Part shown: piece by piece, positions 1 through 8,127 of the stretch | Numbering within the stretch: position 1 is the stretch's first letter | Layout: the number at the start of each line of letters is the position of its first letter | Source of the DNA: Smithella sp. UBA2180 | GTDB lineage: Bacteria; Desulfobacterota; Syntrophia; Syntrophales; Smithellaceae | Assembly: GCA_002327415.1 (NCBI GenBank) | Contig: DCVU01000018.1 | Location: 1 to 15,678, forward strand | DNA length: 15,678 nucleotides | Direction: 5' to 3' | Notes under the pieces: model-generated | Told to the model about the DNA's origin: nothing | Database searches by the model: none | The model's input: only the letters and a program-made list of their open reading frames with translations | Made by a program: the position numbers and the translations under genes

Positions 1-1377
1 ATTGTGCATCTTTCCCCGCGCCAGCGATGCAAAAATTCCTACACAACAGATAACAGCCAGTATGGCGAAAATAAATTTGGCACTTTTTAGGAGGAGATAA
101 TTATTAGCATCAGAGATGGGGTAATCTCCTAAAATGACGGCAAAAACCAGCATGGTAATTCCCATGCTGAACATTTGACCGGTAAGTCTCATAGTACCCA
201 CGGTGGCCGAAGCAACACCGTAATATTTTTTTTCCACGGCGCTCATGATTGCATTAACGTTCGGTGAGGAAAAGAGAGCAAATCCTAAACCAAGAACAAT
301 GAGATAAAAGACAATGCAATAAATGCTTGTATTGTTGTTGATAAAAATTAACGGGATAAGGCCGATTACATTCAGAGCCATGCCAATGGAAGCGATGATC
401 TGAGGCTCAAAACGGTCGGAAAGTTTTCCGGCCAGTGGTGAAAAAAGCGCCTGCACAACAGGCGCAGCGACCAGAATGGAGCCTGCTTGCGAAGGAGTCA
501 GCATCCTAATGTGCTGCAAATAAAGGCTGAGTAAAAATGTAACTGCAAATGTAGCGCAATAATTAATCAGAGCGGCTAAATTGGAAAAAGCAAAAACTTT
601 ATTGTTCAAGAATAAGTGTATATCCAATAAAGGAAACGGGTTTTTCAACTGACGGGAAATAAATAAGGCCAGACAAATAACACCTATGCAGATTAGAAAT
701 CCTGCATTTAATGACGGTAGCTGAGAAAGTCCATACATAATGGCGAAAAGAGCCATCGCATAAAGCAAAGAACCGGTAAAGTCAAAACCTTCACCGTTGT
801 TTTCAGACCGTTCTTCTTTAATAGTTGCCGTAGCAATTAATGTAATGATTAAACCCAATGCCGCAGTAAAAAGAAAAATGAATCTCCATCCGAAATGCTC
901 TGTCAACAATCCGCCGATAAAAGGGCCGATGGTTAAACCTATATAAACTGCTGCTACATTGATTCCTATTATTTTGCCTCGTTCCTCAAGAGGATAAGCT
1001 GATACCAGCATAGCCGTACCGGTGCTGAAGATCATTGCTCCGCCGACTCCCTGGATGGTGCGAGCGGCTATTAGGAAAAACTGCGAAGGAGACCATATGC
1101 AAAAAGAAGAGGCTATAGTAAAAAGCAATGCTCCATAGACATAAAATCGTCTTCGGCCATAGATGTCGGCCAGCCGGCCTAAAGGAATAAGAGTCATGGT
1201 GGCGGCAAGAATAAAAGATGTTGCCACCCAACTTAGAGACAGGGCTGTCATTGACAGTTCTTTGGCAATAGCGGGAAGGGCAACATTGACCGCGGAGCCC
1301 ATAAACGGTGTCAGAAATGAACTGAGTGTGGTAACCAGAAGAATATATAATTGCTTTTTATTATGGGCTATCTTCAT
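1..1377 (-). CDS. MFS drug/metabolite exporter, DHA2 (EmrB/QacA-like) type; 3' end outside window
   Basis: This is an inner-membrane proton-coupled efflux transporter of the major facilitator superfamily. I translated 459 in-frame codons from the ATG at 1377 to the window edge without a stop, so only the extreme C-terminus is missing. Family signs are an early NVALPAIAKEL segment (residues 31-41), motif A GRLADIYGRRRF (67-78), RTIQGVGGAM (106-115), and a motif-C-like GLTIGPFIGG followed by HFGWRFIF, typical of 14-helix DHA2 exporters. Many hydrophobic helices run to the edge. Its ATG overlaps the thyX stop as ATGA (1374-1377), so it is probably translated by coupling and belongs to the murI-thyX operon. 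The substrate cannot be told from sequence. Family assignment is firm; subfamily is likely. Confidence 0.9.
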   Translation of the reverse strand, partial: MKIAHNKKQLYILLVTTLSSFLTPFMGSAVNVALPAIAKELSMTALSLSWVATSFILAATMTLIPLGRLADIYGRRRFYVYGALLFTIASSFCIWSPSQFFLIAARTIQGVGGAMIFSTGTAMLVSAYPLEERGKIIGINVAAVYIGLTIGPFIGGLLTEHFGWRFIFLFTAALGLIITLIATATIKEERSENNGEGFDFTGSLLYAMALFAIMYGLSQLPSLNAGFLICIGVICLALFISRQLKNPFPLLDIHLFLNNKVFAFSNLAALINYCATFAVTFLLSLYLQHIRMLTPSQAGSILVAAPVVQALFSPLAGKLSDRFEPQIIASIGMALNVIGLIPLIFINNNTSIYCIVFYLIVLGLGFALFSSPNVNAIMSAVEKKYYGVASATVGTMRLTGQMFSMGITMLVFAVILGDYPISDANNYLLLKSAKFIFAILAVICCVGIFASLARGKMHN

Positions 1378-2864
1378 TTAGTTTTTTTTATTGTGCCTGA
1401 TCCATTCACGGGGAAAGTCTTCTTAAAAAGGTCAGGAAAATTATCTTTGCCGCAAGCCATCATCAGTGTGAGGGGCATAACTTTTTGGGCATTCTTCAGC
1501 ATTTTTATTGTCAAGTCGCGAATATCCCATTGAGCGTGCTGATCTGCGCGCAGACGCGCCAGATGGTACATTTCACGGGCGTTGAATTTCATCAAAACCC
1601 TTTTGCGGTGCGCGTTTGTCAAAACATAAGCGGCGGCAAACGGCGCTTTTTTCTGGATTTGCTCATAAGCATTTTGTGTCTGCCGCATGATGTCCATGAA
1701 ATCCTTTTGCTGGCCTATGGATTTAATAGAAGGAGGCATTGTTACGCCTAATTGTGGATTGTAATCTTGGGCGATAATGGTGGATATACGGTGTCTTTTC
1801 AACTGGGCGAAGCAACTGGAGCTCAAGATTAGTTCAAATTGCAAATCAACATTTTCCATTTCCCGCAATACGGAGTCATGAGCCTGTAAATTTTCAAACG
1901 CTGTTTTGAACAGGGTCCTTTTTTCCAGAGGAGTCATTTTACCCGCCATACTTAAACACTGGGAATAATTTATGTCGGACGAAGAAAAAAGTAATGCCGC
2001 GGCAATCCGATTATCGGCAGTGGAAGTAAACGAAGTCAATTGCACATCAGATAATTTTTTGGAAGAGAAGGAAAATTTTTGTAATAAATCAGAAGCCTGG
2101 CTGCGCAGATTTTGTCTGGTAAATTTGTCATAATCCGTAGCTTGAGTATAACGGATAAGGGAAGGCGCGATGTCTTTTGTTACAGAGTACAATTTCCCGC
2201 TGTAATCTTTGGCTTCAGCTAAAGGATGGGCGGCCAGTCGCCTGAGAATCAGCTCCAGATTGCGGGCATTAATGGTCATTCCCAGTTGAGTTTGAGTCGC
2301 TAATGATATCGCGTAGCGAGCGTCTTCCTTGGCCCAACCTTCCAAAAGTGATTTGTTTGCCGGATTTTCCGCCAGCGTTTTGTGTTGGTCAAAGATGTAC
2401 GGTCTTAATTTCTCATAGAGCGCATGATAATAGTCATTTTGCGTCTGGACAGTATCGGTGAACAAGTCGGTCAGGTTGGCCAGTTTGAGTTCTTCGGGAA
2501 TGACAAAATCTTTGTTAAAGAGAACATAACGCTGTGATTTTTCCGTGAATGAACACAGGCGGAACTTTTCAATTTCTTCAACCAGCAGGCGGGAGACGCC
2601 GATAACATCGATATTGAAAACGGCATGTTCGGCAACGGAGCTGTGCCCCATTTCAAACACTATGTTGCGGTTGGACTGACGCGCCTTGTCCACTTCGTCG
2701 CGGGATATTTCGCGCAATTCATTGACCGGCCTCGGGCTTCGGCTGATGCGCGCGTAGGCGGCCGAGATTGTTTCGGGTGTTAAATCCTGTTGCAATCCGC
2801 TTTTATTTTTCAGCGCGCGGATAAGGTCGTAATCCAGATTGTAGCCGGCAAGAAGAATTTTCAT
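1374..2864 (-). CDS. thyX: Double-domain FAD-dependent thymidylate synthase (ThyX family)
   Basis: ThyX makes dTMP from dUMP using FAD, NADPH and methylenetetrahydrofolate. Classical ThyX is about 220-250 residues; this protein is 496 and contains two ThyX-like halves. The N-terminal half has GHSSVAEHAVF (73-83), then FRLCSFTEKSQRY (101-113), where the usual RHR reads KFR, and later NARNLELILRRLAAHPLAE (199-217). The C-terminal half has an intact RHR (357-359) and NAREMYHLARLRADQHAQW (428-446), matching the substrate-binding region of the family. However, it has AQDYNPQLG where single-domain enzymes have a NExSxRY-type segment. The flavin/nucleotide motif is thus split between halves, which looks like an ancient duplication with specialisation rather than decay. 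The start is 3 nt after the murI stop; the MFS exporter overlaps its stop. ThyX family is certain, in vivo activity inferred. Confidence 0.9.
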   Translation of the reverse strand: MKILLAGYNLDYDLIRALKNKSGLQQDLTPETISAAYARISRSPRPVNELREISRDEVDKARQSNRNIVFEMGHSSVAEHAVFNIDVIGVSRLLVEEIEKFRLCSFTEKSQRYVLFNKDFVIPEELKLANLTDLFTDTVQTQNDYYHALYEKLRPYIFDQHKTLAENPANKSLLEGWAKEDARYAISLATQTQLGMTINARNLELILRRLAAHPLAEAKDYSGKLYSVTKDIAPSLIRYTQATDYDKFTRQNLRSQASDLLQKFSFSSKKLSDVQLTSFTSTADNRIAAALLFSSSDINYSQCLSMAGKMTPLEKRTLFKTAFENLQAHDSVLREMENVDLQFELILSSSCFAQLKRHRISTIIAQDYNPQLGVTMPPSIKSIGQQKDFMDIMRQTQNAYEQIQKKAPFAAAYVLTNAHRKRVLMKFNAREMYHLARLRADQHAQWDIRDLTIKMLKNAQKVMPLTLMMACGKDNFPDLFKKTFPVNGSGTIKKTK

Positions 2865-2867
2865 AGT

Positions 2868-3716
2868 TTAAAGGCTCACCAATTCTACACGGCCCAGCGT
2901 GCGTCCCATGAAGCGTTCACCGATTGTTTGAAAACGATAGGGCAAATCGCTGACATAAAAAGTATACTCCGGCGGTGAACTGTTTTTGTTGCCTATTTTT
3001 TGTTGATCAATCAAATCAGCGGCAATGTCCGCCATAGCTTCCGCCGAATCAATTAGATTTACTCCGTTTCCAAGAATATCCTGAAGTAATGGCTTTAAAA
3101 GAGGATAATGGGTACAGCCTAAAACCAGTGTGTCCACCTGTTCGGCTATAACCGGTTTTAAGTATTCCTGAACGATTAGCCTTGTTGCCGGATGGTCAAA
3201 CCATCCTTCTTCCACCAGGGGCACAAGAAGAGGGCAGGCCTGCGAAAAAACCTTCGCTTCTTTATCCAACAGGTGGATAGCCCGGGCGTAAGCATTGCTG
3301 TTGATGGTTGCCGGTGTCCCTATTACGCCGATTGATTTGGTTCTGGTTTTTTGGATGGCAATACGGGCGCTGGCATCAATGACTTCCAGCACGGGCACAG
3401 TTTCAACAATTTTTTGAGAGGCGACCGCCGCCACAGGCACGTGGGACAAATCAACAATGGTCTGATGGGCGACCGCCGCCATTGTGTTGCAAGCGACAAC
3501 CAGCAGTTTTACATCTTTCTTGATAAGAAATTCGGTAATTTCCGCCGCGTAGCGATTGATTGTTTCCACAGATTTGACGCCGTAGGGTACGCGTGCGGTA
3601 TCGCCGAAATATATGATGTTTTCAAAAGGCAGACGTTCCATAAGCGAACGGACGACCGTCAAGCCGCCGATGCCGGAATCGAATACGCCTATGGCACGAT
3701 TTGTTTGTGAATTCAT
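2868..3716 (-). CDS. murI: Glutamate racemase
   Basis: MurI interconverts L- and D-glutamate in the cytoplasm, supplying D-Glu for peptidoglycan. The 282-residue product has the normal length and all hallmark motifs: GVFDSGIGGLTV (10-21, with the conserved D13-S14), FGDTARVPYG (37-46), VACNTMA (74-80, catalytic Cys76) and LGCTHYPLL (199-207, catalytic Cys201). It reads as an intact active enzyme. It is the first gene of a murI-thyX-MFS operon, with only 3 nt before thyX. The ATG at 3716 has no clear Shine-Dalgarno (the upstream bases read AACGAATAACC), but it lies the expected distance before the first beta strand. A 99-bp inverted-repeat element lies about 40 bp upstream, close to where its promoter should be. 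Confidence 0.97.
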   Translation of the reverse strand: MNSQTNRAIGVFDSGIGGLTVVRSLMERLPFENIIYFGDTARVPYGVKSVETINRYAAEITEFLIKKDVKLLVVACNTMAAVAHQTIVDLSHVPVAAVASQKIVETVPVLEVIDASARIAIQKTRTKSIGVIGTPATINSNAYARAIHLLDKEAKVFSQACPLLVPLVEEGWFDHPATRLIVQEYLKPVIAEQVDTLVLGCTHYPLLKPLLQDILGNGVNLIDSAEAMADIAADLIDQQKIGNKNSSPPEYTFYVSDLPYRFQTIGERFMGRTLGRVELVSL

Positions 3717-3754
3717 TGGTTATTCGTTAAGAAAAAATTAAACAAACTGTTTCG

Positions 3755-3853
3755 TGTCATTCCGCATAGTGCCTAGGGTAAATTCCGATTTATCAGGATG
3801 AGGACTATTGAAGGATTAATATTCAAGATTTCTCCCTTCGCTTCGAAATGACA
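3755..3853. repeat. 99-bp element bounded by short inverted repeats (REP/MITE-like)
   Basis: The element begins with TGTCATTCCG (3755-3764) and ends with CGAAATGACA (3844-3853). These are inverted repeats matching at 9 of 10 positions. The right side also carries TCTCCCTTCGCTTCGAA, an arrangement I recognise from dispersed non-coding repeats common in environmental bacterial genomes. It encodes nothing and sits in the gap upstream of murI next to a decaying pseudogene. Mobility or copy number cannot be judged from one copy. Confidence 0.5.
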
Positions 3854-3911
3854 AACTGACACTTAAAATCTCTATTTCTACAAGGTTTCTACCTAAAAAT
3901 GCTTATCATAT

Positions 3912-4591
3912 CTAATCAAAATATAGCAAGATTTCTTGTAAGAATTTTAAAGGCAAAAAAGGCGTAGATATTAAGGGAAGAATGCTCACCAGAAAGTTCA
4001 CACCGTAAATCCAACCGGTTTCTACAAGATTACTCTGGTAATAATTTCTGATAGTAGAAAGTGGAATGTGAGATGCCCCAGAAAGCGCCAAAAAGCAATG
4101 ATGTCTTGAAGAGGTTCATTTTATTGCGCAAACAATCGGTGCCGTAAGAATGCCAGGCTAACTCTTCTATTATTGGAGCAATACTTAACATGCACCACAC
4201 AGGAAAAATCCCAGATGTGAACGTAAAATGCCCAGTGATTACAAACTGCGATGCACTATATCCAAGCAGCAGCGAAATGGCTTGCGCAAGCAATATGCTC
4301 AATAACATCAGAAAGCAACTGAGAAGAAGAAAACGTGGTTTAATCGTCTTAAATTAAAAAATCTTGACGATATATCAGTCCGCAGATCTGAATCTTTAGA
4401 GATCAGCCAAGACGCTACTCCCATTAGACATATCAATCCGATAAATCCCAGGATGCCGGCAATCTTCAAGTATTGATTACTATAAGAAGAGTAATGTGGC
4501 TAACGTATCCGGCAATAAACCAGAATGCCCATGGAAAAACTGTTGAGATACTGTAGAAAAAAATCGGATTTTTGTATTTGGTAATTGTCAT
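3912..4591 (-). pseudogene. CPBP (CAAX protease/Abi-like) intramembrane metalloprotease, broken by several frameshifts
   Basis: No single frame spans this gene, but consecutive pieces in three frames join into a typical CPBP family polytopic membrane protein. Piece 1 starts at the ATG at 4591 and includes PWAFWFIAGYVSHIT, stopping at TGA near 4468. Piece 2 (YLKIAGILGFIG to SKDSDLRTDISSRFF) overlaps that stop in another frame. Piece 3 (KPRFLLLSCFLMLLSILLAQ onward) carries the signature PIIEELAWHSYGTDCLR with the Glu-Glu metal site, then FGAFWGISHSTF with the second-site His, and stops at 4030. Piece 4 (YYQSNLVETGWIYGVNF) continues in a further frame to a TAG at 3914-3912, before the usual family C-terminus. 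The family holds prenyl-CAAX-type proteases and bacteriocin-immunity or stress proteins. At least three frameshifts make sequencing error unlikely. Piece 3 alone (279 nt, 92 residues) is an open frame but probably not functional. Confidence 0.8.
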
Positions 4592-4610
4592 ATTAATACC
4601 TCAAACTATT

Positions 4611-4677
4611 AGTTTGCCCTTCGCTTGAGCTCAGGCAACGGTCCGTCAGGGAATTCTGGGGACAGTATACTTAATTA
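4611..4677. repeat. Degenerate REP-like palindrome plus conserved element-end sequence
   Basis: TTTGCCCT (4613-4620) and AGGCAA (4633-4638) form imperfect stem arms around TTCGCTTGAGCTC. This resembles a decayed copy of the widespread TTTGCCCTTCG...CAGGGCAAA palindromic repeat. It is followed by GGAATTCTGGGGACAGTATA and CTTAATT (4650-4677), which I associate with the ends of IS200-like/RAYT-type elements. No transposase is present. Recognition is from memory of such repeats, so identity is tentative. Confidence 0.4.
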
Positions 4678-4727
4678 TTGACACGGTATTTTTATATTAT
4701 TTACCAATGGTAAAAATAGTCATTTTT

Positions 4728-5075
4728 TTACAGTTCTTCTTCTATGACGATTTTCGTTTTAATCATCGTGAGGAGTTCCTGAAAGACGGGTAAAACATCC
4801 TTGCGGAATCGACCGGCCACACAAACATTCATAATGTCGTCGCCTATTTTAAGATGACCTTCATTAATCCATGCCTTGATGTCAACGATGCCGTCTCTTT
4901 TCTTAAATTCATTCAGAACGGTTTTAAGCTTTGCCTTATCGTAGGAAAGATTCATCGCCTGAACCTTACCGCCGTTTTTCGCTGTCGCCCGCACTATTCC
5001 GTTATGCAAAAGAATCATGCCGAGCATGTCCGGTGGAGATTCTTTTTTTATTTCTTTTATCCACTTATCAATCAT
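4728..5075 (-). CDS. MoaE-like protein (molybdopterin synthase large-subunit fold), degenerate active site
   Basis: The 115-residue protein follows the MoaE pattern: GMILLHNGIVRA (19-30; R29 matches MoaE Arg39), a central segment, GHLKIGDDIMNVCVAGRFR (73-91), then MIKTKIVIEEEL at the C-terminus. MoaE with MoaD inserts sulfur into precursor Z to form molybdopterin. Using the E. coli numbering I recall, Lys119 is kept as K106, but Lys126 is replaced by Glu113, and the His of the conserved His-Arg pair is Phe90 (R91 kept). It is also shorter than MoaE (about 150). It may be a divergent non-canonical MoaE relative rather than a working synthase subunit. It lies 50 bp downstream of the acyltransferase-hydrolase gene, and no other Mo-cofactor gene is in view. 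The Shine-Dalgarno is weak (AAGAAAG). The stop lies by a small AT-rich palindrome (4700-4714). Confidence 0.6.
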   Translation of the reverse strand: MIDKWIKEIKKESPPDMLGMILLHNGIVRATAKNGGKVQAMNLSYDKAKLKTVLNEFKKRDGIVDIKAWINEGHLKIGDDIMNVCVAGRFRKDVLPVFQELLTMIKTKIVIEEEL

Positions 5076-5125
5076 TAAAATACTTTCTTATAATTATATT
5101 TCGATCACCTTACCTGCATAATAAG

Positions 5126-7309
5126 TCAACTACGGGATGATACTTTTTCTAAAAACATCAAAACCATTGCATTAACCTCGTCCGCTCCTTCTCCCCGCAA
5201 TATGCCATGGTGTTTGGCATAAACCCTGAGAAGTTGTTTTTCCTTTGTGCCGAGCTTTTCAAAGATTTCCAGTCCACTCATCGGATTCACTACAGGATCA
5301 TCCGACCCCTGTATGATAAGAGCAGGGCCCTTCACATTTTTCAGTTGATCTTCGACCTGCTTCATTAGTTTTTCCAGCTCGTTGCTTCCACTCACCGGAT
5401 TGCGAACATAGTTTATATCGGGATTTTCCGGCGTATTTTCCACGAATTCCATTTTAACTTTATTTACATTAATTTTTGAAAGAAACTTATTCCATAAGGT
5501 AACAACAGGTGCAAATTTGGAGGCAATGCTCTTTAGTTTGAGAGGAGCATTGATGGATATCACTCCGGCAAATCTGCCCGGCTTATTGGCCGCTTGCAGC
5601 AGGGCTATTCCGCCACCCATGGAAAATCCGCAGACGGAGAAAGTCTTAACGCTATTTTTCATGATAATGTAAGCGCGGCTTGCAGAATTGTACCATTTTT
5701 GCCAGCTACGGATGGCAAGATCCTCCGGCGCTGTACCATGTCCGCGCAACCGGACCCCATACACATTATATCCGTTCTTATAAAGATAATCCGCAAGCGG
5801 TCTGATCTCTTCCGGCGCCGCCAAATATCCATGAACCAGAATAATCCCTTTTGAGCTAAAAAACCGCTTCAAGAAGAAAGTCTCCCCAATATTTCTGGGC
5901 TTACTCTCATCTTTTATATAATACTTCTGATAATCCTGCTCAAAGAGAACCTTATCCAGCTTGATAAAGTGATTTCTTATCTTCCACCGTATAAAGAAAG
6001 CGGGAAGAAACATCAGTCTATCCATCGTTTTGGTTAAATCACGAAGAGGCTCTATTTCGTTTTTGAGAACTTCAATTATATTATCTCTCCTGATGGTATG
6101 GAAATCAGATCTTCTACTGAATCGTTCGCTATTCTTAGTGATTATCCCGTTTTCCAATTTAATGTAGTTGCTGGATACGCTTTCTTTTATAAAATTTTCA
6201 TACTTCTCATTATAATCATCGTTAAGAAGGTAAAGCTGTTTTCTATAAAGAGAGGTGTGACAATTGGATACACTGATTTTACGCAAATATTCGATGGCCA
6301 GGAAAACACGATTTTTGAAGTCGTCTTCACTGAAACGGTTTTTCCAATATTTTGTCAAAATATAAGAGAACAGATGATCATGATTAATAGTCGTCATACC
6401 GTATATGGCATTCATATAATCATATCTCATACTGACGCATAATTTTTTGAAAGGTACTAATTTTTTAAACTCCTCCGGGTTCAGGTAAGGGTTATTATCC
6501 GCCAGCATCTTACTCATCCCAGAACTTGTAACGATATATTTTTTTACCGGCATCGGTTTTCCGAAGTTAATATCAATATCCACCTTGCCCAGTATCATGG
6601 GACCTTCAACTTCCAGCTCTTCCTGAAAACGCGTTGAAATATTATTGATAAACTTGCCGGCAAGTTTGCTTATGGCATTCTCTTGCGCGCGGACAGGATA
6701 ATAGGTGATGTTCACCGGTACAATATAAGTTTCTTTATTTATAATTTTGTCTACATCTGCAGGGTCGAAACCGAAGTGCTCAGCGATACAGGCAATGGAT
6801 GAACTATCGCCGCGGGAACGGAAGTTGCGCAATTTTTCACGTATAAATTCGGTCCGCAAAGCGATTTGCGCTGCTCCGGAGTGAGGCGGCCGTCTGATAC
6901 CTGCGTTGTAAACTATATGTTTGCCTTTCTCGATGATCTTCTTATCCTTTATTATCTGGCCTTCCGGAAAAATAATGACCGGGTGACTGTCGGTGAAAAG
7001 CGCGTTGATAAAAATTTTATCCCTGTTTGGATCAATGGTGGAAATTGCGCCCACCTTATCCATAAAAGTGCTCATTTCACCGCTAAAGAAGGAATGGTGC
7101 GCCAGAGAAATGGGATATTTTTTAATACTCTTTTTGATTATATACGGCATTAAGATTGTTTCTAAACGCGTAAAATGATTGATGACATAGAGTACGGGCT
7201 GATCAGGCACGTTTTCCGTTCCGTGCAGGCGTATGTCCGTCCCCGATACCTTAATTAAGGTAGCAAGAGAGACTTCAATCGTTTTAATCAAAGAGACGGA
7301 TATATTCAT
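5126..7309 (-). CDS. Fusion of PlsC/GPAT-like acyltransferase with C-terminal alpha/beta-hydrolase (lipase/esterase)
   Basis: This 727-residue protein carries two enzyme modules. Residues about 20-250 resemble a glycerolipid acyltransferase: VINHFTRLE (42-50) is the catalytic HX4D motif with Glu in place of Asp, and IIFPEGQII (112-120) is the FPEG acceptor-binding motif. Residues about 255-480 are an unassigned linker rich in charged and aromatic residues. Residues about 487-725 are an S33/monoglyceride-lipase-like hydrolase: ILVHGYLAAPEE (490-501, oxyanion strand), RLRGHGTAPED, nucleophile Ser563 in GFSMGGG, acid D670 or D671 in QGSDDPVV, and H700/H701 in KHHGIL. Together these suggest acyl transfer and acyl hydrolysis on the same lipid pool. 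No signal peptide is evident. The ATG overlaps the preceding phosphodiesterase stop (TAATG), indicating coupled translation. Domain calls are firm; substrates are unknown. Confidence 0.85.
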   Translation of the reverse strand: MNISVSLIKTIEVSLATLIKVSGTDIRLHGTENVPDQPVLYVINHFTRLETILMPYIIKKSIKKYPISLAHHSFFSGEMSTFMDKVGAISTIDPNRDKIFINALFTDSHPVIIFPEGQIIKDKKIIEKGKHIVYNAGIRRPPHSGAAQIALRTEFIREKLRNFRSRGDSSSIACIAEHFGFDPADVDKIINKETYIVPVNITYYPVRAQENAISKLAGKFINNISTRFQEELEVEGPMILGKVDIDINFGKPMPVKKYIVTSSGMSKMLADNNPYLNPEEFKKLVPFKKLCVSMRYDYMNAIYGMTTINHDHLFSYILTKYWKNRFSEDDFKNRVFLAIEYLRKISVSNCHTSLYRKQLYLLNDDYNEKYENFIKESVSSNYIKLENGIITKNSERFSRRSDFHTIRRDNIIEVLKNEIEPLRDLTKTMDRLMFLPAFFIRWKIRNHFIKLDKVLFEQDYQKYYIKDESKPRNIGETFFLKRFFSSKGIILVHGYLAAPEEIRPLADYLYKNGYNVYGVRLRGHGTAPEDLAIRSWQKWYNSASRAYIIMKNSVKTFSVCGFSMGGGIALLQAANKPGRFAGVISINAPLKLKSIASKFAPVVTLWNKFLSKINVNKVKMEFVENTPENPDINYVRNPVSGSNELEKLMKQVEDQLKNVKGPALIIQGSDDPVVNPMSGLEIFEKLGTKEKQLLRVYAKHHGILRGEGADEVNAMVLMFLEKVSSRS

Positions 7310-8127
7310 TATCCCTGGCTTTCGCTTTTTTGCTTTTGTTTTATATCTGCCGCCACTCTTTTCAATATATCCGGGTTGTTGGTAAAAATTCCGCTGACAC
7401 CCATATTAATAAATCGTTTCATGTTCTTCGCGTCATTGACGGTGTAAATATTTACGGGAATATTATTTAATGCAATATCTGCAATCCACTTCTTTTTAAA
7501 ATAAGAGCCGGAACAATTAAAAGCGTCGGCGCCCAGTAACTCCATTATATCCGAAGGCAATTTAGAACCATAGTGTTTTTTTTCAAATAGCACGGCTACT
7601 GCCGCGGTGCTGTCTATTTGTTTTAAGTGCATAATTGCGCGTGGATCAAAACTGGAAAACACGACATGCTCATTCATGCCGCTTTGTTCAACAATTTTCA
7701 GACATTTTTCTTCAATACCGCCGAAGAACATTTTGCTAACCGCTTCGGTTTTGATTTCAATATTTACCGCGATTTTATTTTTGCATAAATCCAAAACTTC
7801 AGCCAGCGTCGGTATCCTTGTGTTTTCAAAATCTTTATCGAACCAACTACCCGCGTCCAGTTTTTTCAATGAAGCAAGTGTATAATCGGTAATTTTCCCC
7901 CGTCCATCAGTGCAGCGAGTTATTTTTTCATCGTGAAAGACAACAACTTTTCTATCCGATGTAAGCTGAACGTCAAGCTCAATCATATCCGCGCCCATGT
8001 CAATGGCACCCTCAAACGATGGTAGAGTATTTTCAGGATAATAGGCCGACGCCCCACGATGGGCGATAACAGTAAAGTCATCGCCCTCGTGGGGATCATA
8101 CTTGAATAAATGATATGGTTTTGGCAT
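7309..8127 (-). CDS. Glycerophosphodiester phosphodiesterase
   Basis: GDPD enzymes hydrolyse deacylated phospholipids (glycerophosphodiesters) to glycerol-3-phosphate plus an alcohol. The 272-residue product has the full family signature: IAHRGASAYYPENTLPSF (21-38; H23, R24), MIELDVQLTSD (48-58; metal ligands E50, D52), VFHD (63-66; H65), and NIEIK (122-126; E124, K126), with the C-terminal NIYTVND and GIFTNNPD strands of the TIM barrel. There is no signal peptide, so it is probably cytoplasmic (UgpQ-like). It is the first gene of a two-gene operon with the acyltransferase-hydrolase. Glycerol-3-phosphate released here is a substrate for an acyltransferase of that kind, so the pair fits phospholipid turnover and remodelling. 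The Shine-Dalgarno before the ATG at 8127 is weak. Confidence 0.93.
   Translation of the reverse strand: MPKPYHLFKYDPHEGDDFTVIAHRGASAYYPENTLPSFEGAIDMGADMIELDVQLTSDRKVVVFHDEKITRCTDGRGKITDYTLASLKKLDAGSWFDKDFENTRIPTLAEVLDLCKNKIAVNIEIKTEAVSKMFFGGIEEKCLKIVEQSGMNEHVVFSSFDPRAIMHLKQIDSTAAVAVLFEKKHYGSKLPSDIMELLGADAFNCSGSYFKKKWIADIALNNIPVNIYTVNDAKNMKRFINMGVSGIFTNNPDILKRVAADIKQKQKSESQG

Noticed and set aside
4690..4717. AT-rich inverted repeat (TTTACC AAT GGTAAA, and TATTTTTA/TAAAAATA) downstream of the MoaE-like gene as a terminator.
   Set aside because: The stem is short and AU-rich with no GC core, so it is not a convincing intrinsic terminator.
5076..5125. TTGACT and TATAAT on the minus strand upstream of the MoaE-like gene.
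   Set aside because: They are 25 bp apart, too far for a sigma-70 promoter, and the better-spaced alternatives score poorly.
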